From Spinellus fusiger (lineage: Eukaryota > Mucoromycota > Mucoromycetes > Mucorales > Phycomycetaceae): a DNA stretch of 64,000 nucleotides. Each line of letters begins with the position of its first letter. Position 1 is the stretch's first letter. Position numbers and translations under genes: made by a program. Of this stretch, positions 20,511-33,700 are shown piece after piece. The stretch is taken from positions 806,001 through 870,000 of the forward strand of contig JALLLS010000001.1 in the NCBI GenBank assembly GCA_025094145.1, written 5' to 3'. The notes under the pieces are model-generated. The model was not told where the DNA came from. It saw only the letters and a list, made by a program, of their open reading frames with translations, and did no database searches.

Positions 20511-23500
20511 TTAGAGTAGCCTCGATGAATTGCAGAGGACTAGTAAAAACTGGCCACCTCAACACACGCTCCTTATTTATTCGATACCTACGCTCCATGA
20601 AACTCAACATCCTCGCCCTACAAGAAACCCACGCCTCCACCCTCCTTATGCAATACACCTTTGACCAACAATTCCGCACCAATTCCTCACTATGGTCACC
20701 TCACTGTGGCCTAGTATCCTTATCTTCCAACATTACACTCATTAACCCTCTTTTCAGCCTCTGTGGCCGCTGCATTACTGCCACAGTAGTGCATGCCAAC
20801 AAGCTATTCCTTCCTTTCCGCATATATGTGCTGTATGCTCCGGCTACTTGCAAAGATCACTATACTTTCCTTTCTTCTCTCCTTACCAACAGACACCTAC
20901 TTCCTTCATCCCCTTCTAACTTTATGTTGTTGGGTGATTTCAACTATTCATACACCTCCACCACCTCTCCTTCTAGACAAGCTCCAACTCCATGGTTACG
21001 GTACATAGAGTCATTCTTTAATGATTCTGTTACTGCCCATGGTGATAAACCCCTTCCGACCTTTCACCGTTCCTTTTCTTCATCCACCATCGACTACATC
21101 TTCACCACTCCCGACCTCTTCTCTTCTCGTTCCTCCTCCTCTGTTACATACATCAACCAGCTTTGGTCTGACCATTGCTTGGTATCCGCATCCTTCCCTT
21201 TCCCTGCCGCTAATGCCCTTGGTAAAGGCCTCTGGCGTGCTAATCCTCGTCTCGCCTATAACTCTTCCTTCACCACCGAACTCGATACGCTCATTACTAA
21301 CTACTTCTTAACTTTATCACCAATGGAGTCTCCACAGATCCAATGGGATAACCTTAAGAAGTCAGTCCGTCATTTCATCCAGTCCTTTAACCGCCGTCCC
21401 TCTACCAACCTTGTCTCTCAAGAGAAACTCTTGCAGAGCAAGCGAGATCGCCTCATCCACCTCTTCCGCCACTCGCCCTCCCAGAACTTCCAGCTGCCAA
21501 TCATTGAACGAATGTTGCAGTCTGTCCAGAAAGAACGGGTAGAGACCCAAGCCCTCCGAGCGGGTCGACACTGGAGAGAGCAGGGAGAAACCTCTGCTGG
21601 GTATTTGAAGCGTACCATCACCACCCGCCAATCCCGCAAAAATATGCCCAGCCTACGCCACCCTACGACCAACACCCTATGCACCGACCCCAAGGATATG
21701 ACAGAAGCAGCAGCAGCATTCTATGACCAACTCTATGCTCCTGATCCTGTTTCTGACTCTGCCATCCACGACCTCCTATGCCATATGCCCCCCGATCTCA
21801 CTCTCCATCCATCCTTGTCTTCTCTCCTTTCCGCTTGTTTTTCTCTGGCTGAGATCCGTTTGGCTGCCTCTCGTGCTCCAGCTACTAGTAGTCCTGGCCC
21901 TGATGGCTTACCCTATGAGATCTTAGTTCTCATCATCACCCACCCTTCCTGCTCCTTCCTGGTGGATAGAGTGTACAACCAGGCACTTCTCTCGGAGATT
22001 TTCCCTGCCTCATGGCAAGAGACTTGTCTCACTTTGCTACCAAAGAAAGGAGACCTTGCAGATTTAAAGAACTGGCGCCCCATCGCACCCATTAACACTG
22101 ACGCCAAGGTCTTCACTAGGTTGATCAGTAGCCGTGTGATCCCAGCTGCAGGTACCATTGTCTCGCCATACCAAACCATTTTTGTTTGTGGATGGTTCAT
22201 CGCGGATAATGGTCTTCTTACCAAGGCCATTATGGAGCAGGCTCGTATCCAGAACTCTCCAGCCATAGGACCCTTGTTGGACCAGGAGAAGGCTTACGAC
22301 AGGGTTCACCTTGATTATCTATGCCAAGTCCTCCATCACTCGTTTTCCCCCTCCACTCATTACCTGCATCCGTAACCTCTTTTTTGCCACTAACATTAGA
22401 GTTAATGTCAATGGACATTTATCTCGACATGTCAAACAATCCAGAGGTTTGCGCCAAGGAGACCCTCTCTCACCAGTCCTCTTCAATCTTGCCTTTGAAC
22501 CTCTTCTACGCAGACTACTGCATGATGGCCAGTTCATTGGCTTTTCACATCCACTTTCCTTAACTCACCCAACCACTGCTCCTTCTCTTCCACCGCCACC
22601 ACCTGTCAAATACCTCGCCTATGCAGATGACCTCCTTGTCTTTCTTCCCGACCCATCCCAACTCCACCGTCTCAACACCTACCTCAATATCTATGCCGCC
22701 GCCTCCAATGCCAGAATCAATATGCACAAAACAGAAGCCTTTTCTTTGTCTGGATCACCACAACCAAAATGGACTACAGTGCTTCACCAATGTAACATAA
22801 CTTCATGGCACAATCGCTACTCTCCTTCCCCTCTCCGATACCTAGGATTCCCTCTCTACACCTCCCCCAAACAGAAACATTCCTTCCTCGACACTCTCCT
22901 TTCCTCCATTCACTCTTCCTCTCACATCCATCTCTCTCGCGCGCTCTCTATCCGTGGAAGGGCAACTGTCCTTAACACTCTCATTCTCTCCAAGTTATGG
23001 CATGTTCTTTGTGTCATTTCCGTCCCTCTCACCTTCCTCACTCAAATTCGCTCCTTAATGTCAAAATTCCTTCAACATAGGATGTTTCCTCTGGTCAAGC
23101 TCTCTACTATGTGTGTCCCTCTCCGCAGAGGTGGTCTAGGTATTCTGGATCCTGGCCTTCAGCAGGCAGCCCTGCAGCTTCGGTGGCTAGCACCTATGAT
23201 GTCTTCCTCCTTGGTTGTCTTTTTCTCTTCAACAAGCAGCTCCCAACACCAACCCCCACCTCATCCTCCTATGCCCCAACCTTCGACCCACTACCTATCG
23301 CCCTATGGACAGTGCCTTTCACAATATTTTCGCTGCCATCGACACTATGCCCTACAGCTTTCTTTCTGCCGTTCTCAACATCCCAACATGTCTCACCCTC
23401 CCACTGTCCTTTACATGCACCCCAGTCCCATCCATCGCCCTCTTCCCTCGTTCATGGCGCCACCTCCTGGTGTCTGACACCTTTATCACTGATACTGCAT

Positions 23501-24312
23501 CAGGATCACTGCGCAGACGGCACCCAACAGAGCTACTAAGATCGCCGTATATCATACGCAAGTTTTTCCGGCATCTTGACTCTCACACTCTTTTCCTCCA
23601 CCCTTTCCTTCTTCGCACCACCTTCCCTCCCGAACAAAGTTACCACTTTCATCCAGATCTTCCTCCAGTTTCTGGGGATAGTGTAGATCCACTTCCTCTC
23701 CTTTCAAGTCTTGTTGCCCCCCTCTCATGGTCCCGTCTGTCTCCTTGCTCTTACCGCCGCATATGCTCTACCAAAATCCACCTTCTTCCCACCTATGACC
23801 CCCCACTAAACACCAAGCAGTGGCGTTCTTTCTGGGCCTTCCCAATTCACCACCAAGTCCGCACTTTATGGTATCGCATCCTCCACAAGAAACTCCCATT
23901 CCGCTCTTTTCTCCATGCCATTATGCCTCTACAGTTCCCTACCACCTTATGCCCCATTTGCAATCTCGAAGAGGATACATTGGAACATTTCCTCTTTCTA
24001 TGCCCCATCAAGTTCTCGGTCTGGTCTTCCTGTTGGTCTATGCACTTTGGTATAACACCCATAGTGTCAAGCCTTCAGGAGGCTTTCTTCTCATTGTCCT
24101 TACCTCGCTCCAAATCTTCCCTTCCCGCCGTCACCATTTTTAGCTGTTTCCTACTCGCACTTTGGCGCCACCACTGGCTCACTGTCTTCCAAGACCAGCT
24201 TTTCCCCTCTCCTCTCATCCTCTCCTCCGCCAACAGACTCCTACAACAGTTCACTGCTGAAATGGATCTGGTCAATCCCCCACAAAAGGCTCCGCTCTCC
24301 TCCAAGCCCTAA
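20507..24312 (+). pseudogene. LINE copy 1 ORF2 (endonuclease / reverse transcriptase), frameshifted
   Basis: Starts at ATG 20507 inside the ORF1 stop. Domains in order: APE-type endonuclease (ASMNCRGL, LALQETHAS, LLGDFNYS, STIDYIFTT, LWSDHCLVS), a coiled linker, reverse transcriptase (SPGPDGLPYE, LLPKKGDLADLKNWRPIA, DQEKAYDRV, RQGDPLSPVLFNLAFEPLL, catalytic AYADDLLVF at about 22617-22640) and a C-terminal zinc-binding segment CPICNLEEDTLEHFLFLCP. Two +1-type frame changes, near 22310-22375 and near 23215-23477, divide it into three frames. All key motifs survive, so it is a recent but dead copy. Confidence 0.9.
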
Positions 24313-24459
24313 CATTATAAAACAAAAACCCATACAAAAAAAAAATTGAAACTCATATAAACAAAAAAAATAGATAGTGATTCTCTCTTAGTTACCTAAT
24401 TAGATTTTCACAATAAATCCGAGCTCAGTCTCCTTTACAAAAAAAAATAATGAAATATG

Positions 24460-24615
24460 TATAGCTCTACTTGAGTGAATCCACAAAAGTAGGATGAATT
24501 GCATCAATAAAAGGTAGATAAAAGTTTTATTAATGTCTAAATATGTTTAATATTAAAATAATTTACTAAGAATCCTATTGTTAGTATGGAGTAGAGATGA
24601 TAGACTGTGATGAAT
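24460..24615. other. Short spacer between two LINE 3' ends
   Basis: About 155 bases of AT-rich DNA separate the poly(A) end of LINE copy 1 from that of copy 2, which points the opposite way. Nothing recognised inside. Confidence 0.6.
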
Positions 24616-24895
24616 GCCAAAGATGAACACTTTTTTTGTATTCTTTATTGACTGGGCCGACACGTTATGACGCGCGGCACTTTAAAAATAATAAAGGTCA
24701 CGTGGACCGAACAAAAGGGAAGGAAGGAAGAAACTAGCTAAAATGAATAATACATAAGAAAGAAACAAAAGAAAGGAAGAAAAGAGAAAAGAAAAGAAAA
24801 ACACTTCAAGACACCATGGACTGCAGAGCCACCACCGAAGAAGCCTTACTCGCCACAACACCAGGAAGAAAAGGAGCAGAGTCAAAAATAAAAAC

Positions 24896-27800
24896 TCAGT
24901 GGGCACGCCAAATTGCCTGCACTGTGGCGGCCACTACCAGAACACCAAGGTCGACGTCTGGCAGAGAGGGAGGACAGTAAGAAAACAGCAAATATTGGAC
25001 ATCCTTAAGACGCCAAGAGGGACACCAACAAGAGAGAACGACACTCCACACACGCCTCTTCCCAGAACAGAGAAACAGAAAATGATCCTGGTCTTCCACC
25101 AAAGCAGAATAGAACAAGCAAAGAGGAGAAGGAAATTGGACAGGCAGGATGCGGTGCATTCTACTGCGAGTGGGCAAACGACCCCGGAGAGCTTTCCACC
25201 AAACAGTGTGGGTGTTGTGAGGGATCCGAATATGCCAAAAGCGTTTTCAGACCACAGGAGGAGGCGAAGAAGAAAACAAGGAAGGCAGTAAGTGGCGGCG
25301 AAGAGAAGAGGTGCGGGCCTTGACCAGACTTTGCTTGTTAATTTGTATGATCTCCAAAAGAGAAGAAAAGCTAGTGGATGGTGGAGAGGTGGAAGATGCT
25401 AGCACAAAGCCAGACAAGAACCACAGCCAGAGCACAATTTGCCCAGAGTCCAGAGCACAGAAGAAGGAGAGGATGTGGTACTTTGCAAAACCCAATTGCG
25501 AGATATGCTTTTGGCATAGGCAGCCAAAGCTATCCAGTTCAAATACATGAAAGACAAAAACCTTGGCAAAGTTGAGCTTAGGAGCAACAAAAGGAGGAAA
25601 AACCCCCCAAACAGTAGACAGAAGCAATGTTAGCAGGGTAGGAGCATCCATACTAACATGCATTGGGAGAGGAGACACAGGCAAAGAAGAGCAACCACGA
25701 TGAATCGGGCGCAGAGAAGATGGACAGTTGCACACATGGCAAGGAAACAGGAGAGCGACAGTGGCAGAAGGTGCTTGGAAGTACAGCGGAAGAAGAAAGT
25801 CTAAGTAGCTAAGTACAAAAGAAGTAGTAGTAGAAGTAGTAGAAGAAAAGTCTGTTAATAAAGGAAGGATCTAACGTAGTTGGAGAGCCTTTTGTTGACT
25901 GGCAGTGTCCAACAAACCAATGCCACCACGCCTACGAGGTTGGCAGAGCAGATCCCATCCAGGACTACCAAAACCAAGGTTAAGGTATCCATGGACAGCA
26001 GAGAAGAACGAGTTGGGAGCAGGGATCACGTACAGAACGTGCCAGATGGAGCTGAGGAGCAAGGAATTAGCCACTAGGCTCTTACCCCAAACAGAAAGGT
26101 GGCGCTGTGACATGATGGTACATTGCCTCTCCAATAAGTGATCCAACTGGGTTAGGTGCAACAACAACGAAAAACCAAGATAACGGACAGCATGGACAGC
26201 ATGACAATCATGGCGACATGATATGTCAGAGGCACCCAGCACAGGACACCAGTCGGAAACGAAATGCCCTGAAAGAGTAACCGCGACAGTCTTGCTGAGG
26301 TTGACCCAAGCATTAGATGCCAGGCCAAACACTGAGAGAATCTCAAGAAGAGAAGCGAGCTCGACAGAACAAGAAAGAAACATCAGAAGATCATCAGCAT
26401 AAGCCAATACCTTCAAGGGAGGAGGCGGAACCAGAGGAACAACTGCGGACAACAACGGAGCAACACCAAAACAGAAGCCTTGAAGAGAAGAGGAAGCAAG
26501 AATGGTGCGGAGCAATGGCTCAAAAGCAAGGTTAAATAGAAGAGGAGAGAGAGGATCTCCTTGTCGCAACCCACGACCCTGAGGGAACGGGGAGGACACA
26601 AAGCCATTCACATTGACGTGAATCTTTGTACCAAAAAACAGCGAGCACACAGTGTCCACAAAGACCACATGAAAACCAAAACGAGAGAGCACCAAACGAA
26701 GATACCTTGGATGTACCCGATTGTACGCCTTTTCTTTATCCAGCAAGAGAGCAACACCAGGATCCTTTGCCAATTGGGCATGTTGCATAACAAGGCGTGT
26801 TAGCAAACCAGTGTCAGCAATAAAACGATTGGCCATGAAACTCGTTTGATAGGGAGTAATCAGAGGGCCGAGACAAAACCGAAGTCAAGAGGTGATGATC
26901 TTGGTAAAGATCTTGGCATCACAGCTGATGAGCGAAATGGGACGCCAATTCTTCAAGAGAGAAGGGTCATCAGCCTTTGGTAAAAGTACCAACACCGTTT
27001 CCAACCAAGAAGAAGGAAAAACACCGAACAAAGCATCCTGATACACCTGTCGAGCCAACTCTTGCACAAAGGAATGTCTGAACAACCTTCTCCACAAGGG
27101 ATAGGGAAGTCCATCCAAACCAGGGCTCGAGTTGCTGGGTGTATCTTTCAAAATAAGTGTAATCTCTTCAAGAGTAATCTTGTCAAGCAGAGAGGCATAA
27201 GAAGAAGCAGACAAAAGAGCAGAAGAAGGAACGTTGTTGAGCAAAGACTCACCAGAGACAAAGTCAATGGGGTCTGCTGTGTACAGGTCTTGGTAAAACT
27301 GGCGAGCATGCCCAAGCATGTCTGCCATGGAAGAGAAAAGGTCACCAGAAACAGGATCCCTAAGAGAGGTAATTGACTTTGCAGTCTTTCTTTCTTTGAT
27401 GGTCCTAAAGAAATAGGCATTAGACTGCTCGCCTTTCTCACACCACTTGACACCAGCACACTGGGCAAGGTTGGCTGTTCGGGTTTGCTGGAGGTTGGTC
27501 AATTCAGCCTCTACACTAGTGAGCTCCAAGGAGGGTGGCAAGGAGGGCGACAAAGAAAGAAGATGGGTACGGGTGCTGTTGAGCTGACGCTCCACTGACC
27601 GACAGTGACGTTGATACTTCTTGGCATAAGCCAAGGAAAGGTGCCTTATGGCCTGCTTGAGCAGGTCCCAGCGGCAACCAGCAGAGACATCCCCAGGAAG
27701 AAGAGAAGGAGCATGATCCAACAAATCCACCAGCAACTCATCAAAGTCACTATGCTCCAAGTAAGCTGTGTTGAATCTCCAGACACCAGGTCCAGAGGGG

Positions 27801-28501
27801 CGAAAGAGTGGAATCGAAACCACGAGAAGGCTGTGATCAGTCCAACTTGGGTTGATAAAGAGAACCTCAGGTTCTGTGGTGACAATAGCGGTGGGGCGGA
27901 AAATATAGTCGATACATGTTCTGTATCGACTGCTGTGGTATGTGGGTGTGGGTGCTGTTTGTGGTGCAGTAATTGCATCTACAAAGTGTTGTTGTTGGTA
28001 GGCAAGCCATTCACTGGTGAAGGCTGTACGTTGGTGTAGGTTGACGTTGAAGTCACCTAGTACAAATGTTGGTGTTGCGGCTGGAAGGGAGGTGAGTGTC
28101 GAGACAAGTGACAGGAAAAAAGGATGGCGGATGCTGTATGTGGTGGGCCCATAGACTACAACTACAATAAATGGATCAATGCGGTTCTTGGTGTGTGAGA
28201 CCTCAACCGCAAGGATCCTATTATCAGCAGAAGTGTGCAAATGAGTGAGTAGCAAATGAGTGTGAAAAGAGACAAGGCCACAGTGCTGAGTCCAGAGACT
28301 AGACTGGGCTTGGAAGACAAGGTCAAGAGAATGATGGTGTTTGGGAGTGGCATGAGTTTCCTGCAAAGCAAGAAGTGATAGAGGAGGGGAGAGGGAACGA
28401 AGGTGGCGAGCAAGGAGTGACTTGGGTGCAAAAGGATTGTGGTTGAGTGAGGAGAGACCTCTCACATTGAGGCTCCCTAGTCGGATAGGGCCGACACTCA
28501 T
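24896..28501 (-). pseudogene. LINE copy 2 ORF2 (endonuclease / reverse transcriptase), several stops
   Basis: Starts at ATG 28501 (MSVGPIRLGSLNVRGL). Endonuclease blocks: LLALQETHAT, FVLGDFNVNL, TCIDYIFRPT, SWTDHSLLVV. Reverse transcriptase blocks: SSPGLDGLPYPLW, LLPKADDPSLLKNWRPIS, DKEKAYNRV, RQGDPLSPLLFNLAFEPLL, LAYADDLLMFL (YADD at 26390-26401), SVWGKSLVANSLLL. A TGA at 26885-26887 and a stop at 25871 are in frame with otherwise open sequence; a further shift near 25250 precedes the C-terminal segment (VWWKALRGRLPTRSRMHR, then HFLFLCSG). Stops rather than long decay, so it died recently. Confidence 0.9.
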
Positions 28502-29811
28502 AACTCCATATTGTTGACCTTGGTGGGGTCAGCAGTGGAGGCAGAGGCGGAAGTATTGCTCCTGGGGCGGGTTCTCTGAGCCTTGGTGGTGGTGGTGGCA
28601 GACTTAACAACCTTGGTGGTGGTGGATCTACGCATAGATTCCACGGCCTCGCGAAGGCGAAGTCTGTGTTCAGCATTGTGAGGGGCCCACATGCTGTTGC
28701 TGGTGCTGGTGTTGGAGACGTCGTACATCTCACTGTCGATGTCCATCGAGCTCTTTAAATTGACAGTCTCCTCCTGGGAGAGAGACTCCAAAACCTGTCT
28801 TGTCAGGGCAATGTCCATGTCCATATCCATGGCATCCCCGTCGTTGTTGTTGTCATTGTTGTTGGTGGTGGTGGTGGTGGTGGTAGCAGGTACCTTCTCT
28901 CCAGCCTTCTTGGCCGCACGCTCTACCTCTGCAGCAGCGATCTCCTTGGCATGCTGTTCTGTAGCAGCCTTTTCAGTAACCCTTGTCTCAGGATGAGAGG
29001 GGCACTCAATGTCATTGGCCTTGTGGCCAGCTATGCCACACGTGTGGCAGCGAGGAACAGGAGTGGGACGACGAGGACAGTCCTTCTTTACATGCCCTTC
29101 CTGACGGCAGTACCGACAGTAAGGAGGGAGACCCTTGGCACGGATTTCCACCCAGGCATTGAACATTCCACCAAGGTGGAGGAAACGACGCAGAGGGGCT
29201 GGATTCTCCACCGCGGAGACATCCAAAAACACCTAGGCTTCACCATGGAATACCTGGTGCTCATCCAGGTATGCACGGAGGTGCACCACTTTGCCATAAG
29301 GCTTAAAAGCCTCCACAACAGGGGCCAGAAGATCCTTCCCGGGAAAACAGACCGGGATATTGTAAAGGTTGACCTTTACTAGGTTGGCCTCGGTGTCGAA
29401 GCCAGCATAGGCAACCACCCGAGAGTTATTGAAGGACACGCCTTCAGAAGTAGCCTTAAGGCGAACCTCAGGCTTCTCAAAAAGAACCTCTGCAATGAGG
29501 TCCTTGGTACGGGTGTGGCGGGTGGTGATAGCCACCACTTTGCCCAACTGGGCAGCCAACACCGGGACGAGGTCTTGGGTTTTGGCATTCTTGCCAAAGT
29601 TGAACACAACACTCGACAGGTTCACCGTGCGAGCCCATGCTGCGGTGACAGGGTCCACCTTCAGCATTGCTTCACAACCAGGGGCTGTGAAAATAGACAT
29701 CGCCTTGTTGGGGTGACAGACGAGAGGCCTAGAGCCAGTGATGGTTCTATTAAGGTCATTCCATGCCTTTGGTGGACCTTCCTGAGAGGAAGATCGAGAG
29801 ATGGTTGTCAT
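28498..29811 (-). pseudogene. LINE copy 2 ORF1, one stop
   Basis: Runs from ATG 29811 to TGA 28498-28500 in one frame with a single TAG at 29233-29235. Core region (residues about 30-190) resembles the ORF1 domain; then knuckles CRYCRQEGHVKKDC and CHTCGIAGHKANDIEC (the second has one extra residue before the last Cys); then an Ala/Lys-rich helix, a Thr/Asn run and a basic C-terminus. Its last codons overlap ORF2 in an ATGA arrangement at 28498-28501. Confidence 0.85.
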
Positions 29812-29900
29812 GGTTGCGCGTTTTTGTTTGTGTGATGCAAAGTGCTCTTATATGACAAGCAGGATTTTAACAATTTCTTTCAGTGGCCAAAGATGAACAC

Positions 29901-30709
29901 ATAAATTACAAAGTACTTAATTTTTTTTGTATAATATATTTTTTATTAAGCGTGTTTACGCAGTCACACGTCACACTGAGAAGGCTGGCTGAGAAACATA
30001 GTGGACACTGGTCACTTGCAGAAAATTAGAAAAACAGAAAGAAAGAAAACAAAACTCGCTAAAAAAACAAAGTACTTAATAATTCAAGGTCGAATAGATT
30101 CTCTCAAGAACTGTGAGACCATCGAAAAAAAATAGGAATAAATGTGCTTTATCTTCTTTTTTTTTATTAAACCTCAGAGCGATTTTTTCAAAGTATAAGT
30201 ATAAGCTTTTTTGAGCTATTGCTAAGTTAATTGAATTGAGCTCTGTCATGTATAAATGATAAATAAAGGGAAATGAAGGATGCAGAATAATAAGAATAAA
30301 TGGGTTGGGTGAGGAACATTTATTCTTATTTTGTTTCTTCTGGTCTAGATAGACAATTATATGTTTTATTTATAAATATATAAAAGTAACATTTATCTAT
30401 TTATTTAATAAATTTATGATGATTGAAAGTTTAACTATACCAGAAAATAGGCTAAAAAATATTACTTTTGTTGGTATGATCGTGTACAATTAAATGAAAG
30501 CCAGAGTCTATCTCCATCTACTATGAAGTTTTTTTTTCCCATAGATAAAGTAATCATTATAATTATAATTAATTATATATTTATATACTTCAGTTTTTTT
30601 ATTAATAAAAAAAAACACTAACAGTCTACTTATATAATATTGAACTGTTGTGCTATCTCTCTATTATACTTATACATATAAAGAGAAATAAATACAGGTC
30701 TTCACATTA
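29901..30709. other. AT-rich intergenic region
   Basis: Between the LINE target duplication and the 3' end of the KAT14-like gene. Poly-A/T tracts only; presumably holds the gene's 3' UTR at the right end. Confidence 0.5.
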
Positions 30710-33700
30710 TCATCGACGAAGACGTAATAAGAAGGCATTCTTACTCAATTCACTGGTAGAAGGAAGATACTTATCATAAAAGTTAACAATAAACTCTTCT
30801 GGTTTGAAACCAAACTTCTGATACAAGATCTAGAATATCAATTGTAAATAAAATAAAAATATATAAACAAGTACACTTTTTATAGTTACCATTGCATTGT
30901 TGTTGGCTGAGACATGAAGAGTGATGTCTTTACTAATAGCAGTCTAAATTCGACAGTAGTGAGTCAATTAATAAACAAATAAAATAATAGCATGAATTTT
31001 ACTTACTTGAAAGAGATGATAAAGCATAAATCTTTAGGATTAAATTATAAAGAGTGGAATTTAGTAAACAAATAATAAAAAATAAAGAAATCAATAACAC
31101 CAATCACTTACTGTCCAATGCCTGCGCTCTCCCATCCAGGAAGAACAGCAACATACGTGATATAAGCCTCGGGTGTCATAAATGCACATCCTATGACACA
31201 TTTTCTGTACAAAGCAACAATACTAAATTCTGGAAACATAAGTGACTCTGAAACATCAATGTCATCCCAGAAGCATCGACACAACATAATATTGGCCTGT
31301 GCAAGGTGTTGGTGTTGGAAATATACATAATCGATACTTTCATTTTCCTCTACTTGTCCTTGTCCTTGTCTTTGTTTATCTTTAGACATTGGACGTCCAG
31401 CACAGTCTTTGATTTGTTTTAAAAGCCGCATCCTGTCAGGTCTACTCTCAAAATCACGTCGAATATAAGGCCTTAATTTACGACCATTCCATGAAGAAAG
31501 CCAGGGTTCGTCTCGTGTAAATGTACTACGATGTCGGGGCATTCCGTAAAGACGAGAGGCAAAGGATGAGGCATAGGGAGTATATGTGATAGACTCGACC
31601 GTTGTTTGAACTGTGTTGGATTCTTTCACTGGGGCAGGGTGGCTGGTATTTATTTGTGATTCTTTTGACATGGGAGACAATTCACGTTTTTGACGAATGT
31701 GTTGAGCGACATGGCTGTCAATATCAAATATTTTTAATCCGAGATTACGCTTTAACTGGATAATAAAGTGAGTCACTGATACGCCATAATAACTATAAGA
31801 AATTGCAACTTACTCGACGAACGTTTAGTTTTCGTCGATAGCGAGCTACATTGGCTGGTAGATTTTGTGTATTATTATCAAACTTTTGTAATAACTGCCA
31901 CTCTTCTTGTTGGGATAATACAGTTGGTGTGGGAGGAATGCGTGGTGCCAAATTGGACTCTTTTTTTCCATCATTCTTCTGTTGAAAATATATAAATAAG
32001 CCGATTTTTAATGAATTAAACTTAACTTACATCCTCTTTGTCCTGAATGTTGTGCTCAATGTCCATTTTATATATAGGTAACTCTACTTCCTCGTTGATT
32101 TTATCTTTACTTGGATGATCTATCTCAATGATTTGCATTGTAGTTACTTTATGAGCTGTAAGCTTAGTTATTTCGATAATATCTGCTTCAGGTTGTGTTA
32201 TTTCTTTTAAATCTTTCAATATTATTTTTTCTGGCTGAGCCTTGCTATCCTGTAATGTATCAATTGTAGGCAACGTAATTGGTAAAAGTTTTATCTTTAC
32301 GATGGCGGAATCAATGGCCAAGCACTTATCAAAACACTGACTTACTTCTTCGATAGGGGGACTCGCTTCCCTGATCTCCTCTAATTCTATCTCTGGTTTG
32401 ATATATTCTTTCTTAATGCTGTCTACCCAAAGATCCGTTGCTTTTTTCTTGTCCTCTATGGTATTTTTTCCTGGGTGATCTTCATTTTTCTGTATAGAGT
32501 GAGACAGAGTCTTTATATCACATTACTTTACCCTTATATCATCTGTTTGTGACAAAATGTCTGAATCACAAGATAGCTCTGATAAAGAGCTCAGATCGAA
32601 TACAGAATTATAATCCTATCAAGATCCATATCAAATAAGAAATCAATACAGCCAATATGCGTTTTTAATATTTAGTTTCTTGAATAGCCTACTTACTGCT
32701 GAACGAAATCCATATAAAGGATTATCATTATTATCTTCTTCTTTTATCTCACAATCTTCTATTTTTATATTGATTTCAGGCTTAATGTCTTCTTTCGTAC
32801 TGGATTGGATTGAATCCAAACTGTCTGGCAAGAGTTGAGATGATGATGGTGGTCTGCGTCTCAGTTTTCTATCTGTGGGCTGTTCTTCACTCTCATTCTC
32901 ATTTCGAGCACGTTTTAATGGTTTTTTAAGATTTGGCTTTAGTTTGATGACCTTTGGCTTATTCTCTATAAAAACAATTGGTTATTTCTCAAATACATTA
33001 GCCGAGTGAACTAATTACCTTGCACAGGTGGTGCCTCTTTCTTTAAAGTCCACCATGCTAAAAGTCATACATTCATGAGTATAAGTTTTTTCTTATATAT
33101 TACTATTATAGTGTAAAAAACTTACCACTCTGATGAAATTTCTCAAATCCTGATTGAAATATAGTGCTGTGTGTAGATAGAACACTGGCAATAGTATTGT
33201 GCCATGTTAATGATCCTATAAAAACAAACCATCAGAAAGAGAGAGAGAGAGGTCTAAGTATGTATCCATCCTACTTGGTTTGTCAGGTGCAAGATACTGC
33301 CAATGTTCTTCAATAAAAGCACACACATCCTCCTTCCATCGAAAGAACTTATGATCTCGTTCTTGTATTTTCATACTTTCGATATCTTGTCTCCGCATAA
33401 GATTATAAATGACCAAGTGAACAATCGTCATCCAACTCATATTCTGACGTTCATATTTTTCTATGCCTTGTGTACAGACAGAACACTGAAATCTCAAAAA
33501 AGAGTCTTCAAAGAGAATTGGGCCAAGTGAATTCTCAAGACAATCTAATAGAGTTGATATAAGGTGTGGTAAATTACAATTATTATACCTTTGTGGAATA
33601 ATTGTTGGCAGGTATCACACTGTGTCATTGGTTTATCTCTAATTCAAACAACAGCCACAGCAACAGCAATATACATCAGAAAAGTCAAATTCGGTGCTCT

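Larger units (their letters stand above)
19265..24447 (+). mobile_element. L1-like LINE copy 1, nearly full length
   Basis: Non-LTR retrotransposon with ORF1 (zinc-knuckle protein), ORF2 (endonuclease plus reverse transcriptase), a short 3' UTR and a poly(A) stretch at 24439-24447. A 12-base direct repeat TAATGAAATATG flanks it (19253-19264 and 24448-24459), consistent with target-primed insertion. Similarity between the flanks goes on imperfectly for several bases (CATGGCTCT versus TATAGCTCT), so the 5' boundary and ORF1 start are not certain. No 5' UTR is left. Confidence 0.85.
24631..29885 (-). mobile_element. L1-like LINE copy 2, full length with 15-bp target duplication
   Basis: The direct repeat GCCAAAGATGAACAC flanks it at 24616-24630 and 29886-29900. 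On the minus strand it has a short 5' leader (29812-29885), ORF1, ORF2, a 3' UTR and a tail of seven A residues after AATAAAGAATAC. The organisation is the same as in copy 1, but ORF1 and ORF2 differ enough to be a separate subfamily. Confidence 0.92.

Noticed and set aside
24899..25735. Open frames on the plus strand across the C-terminal part of LINE copy 2
   Set aside because: They are shadows of the minus-strand ORF2, whose reverse transcriptase motifs are unmistakable.
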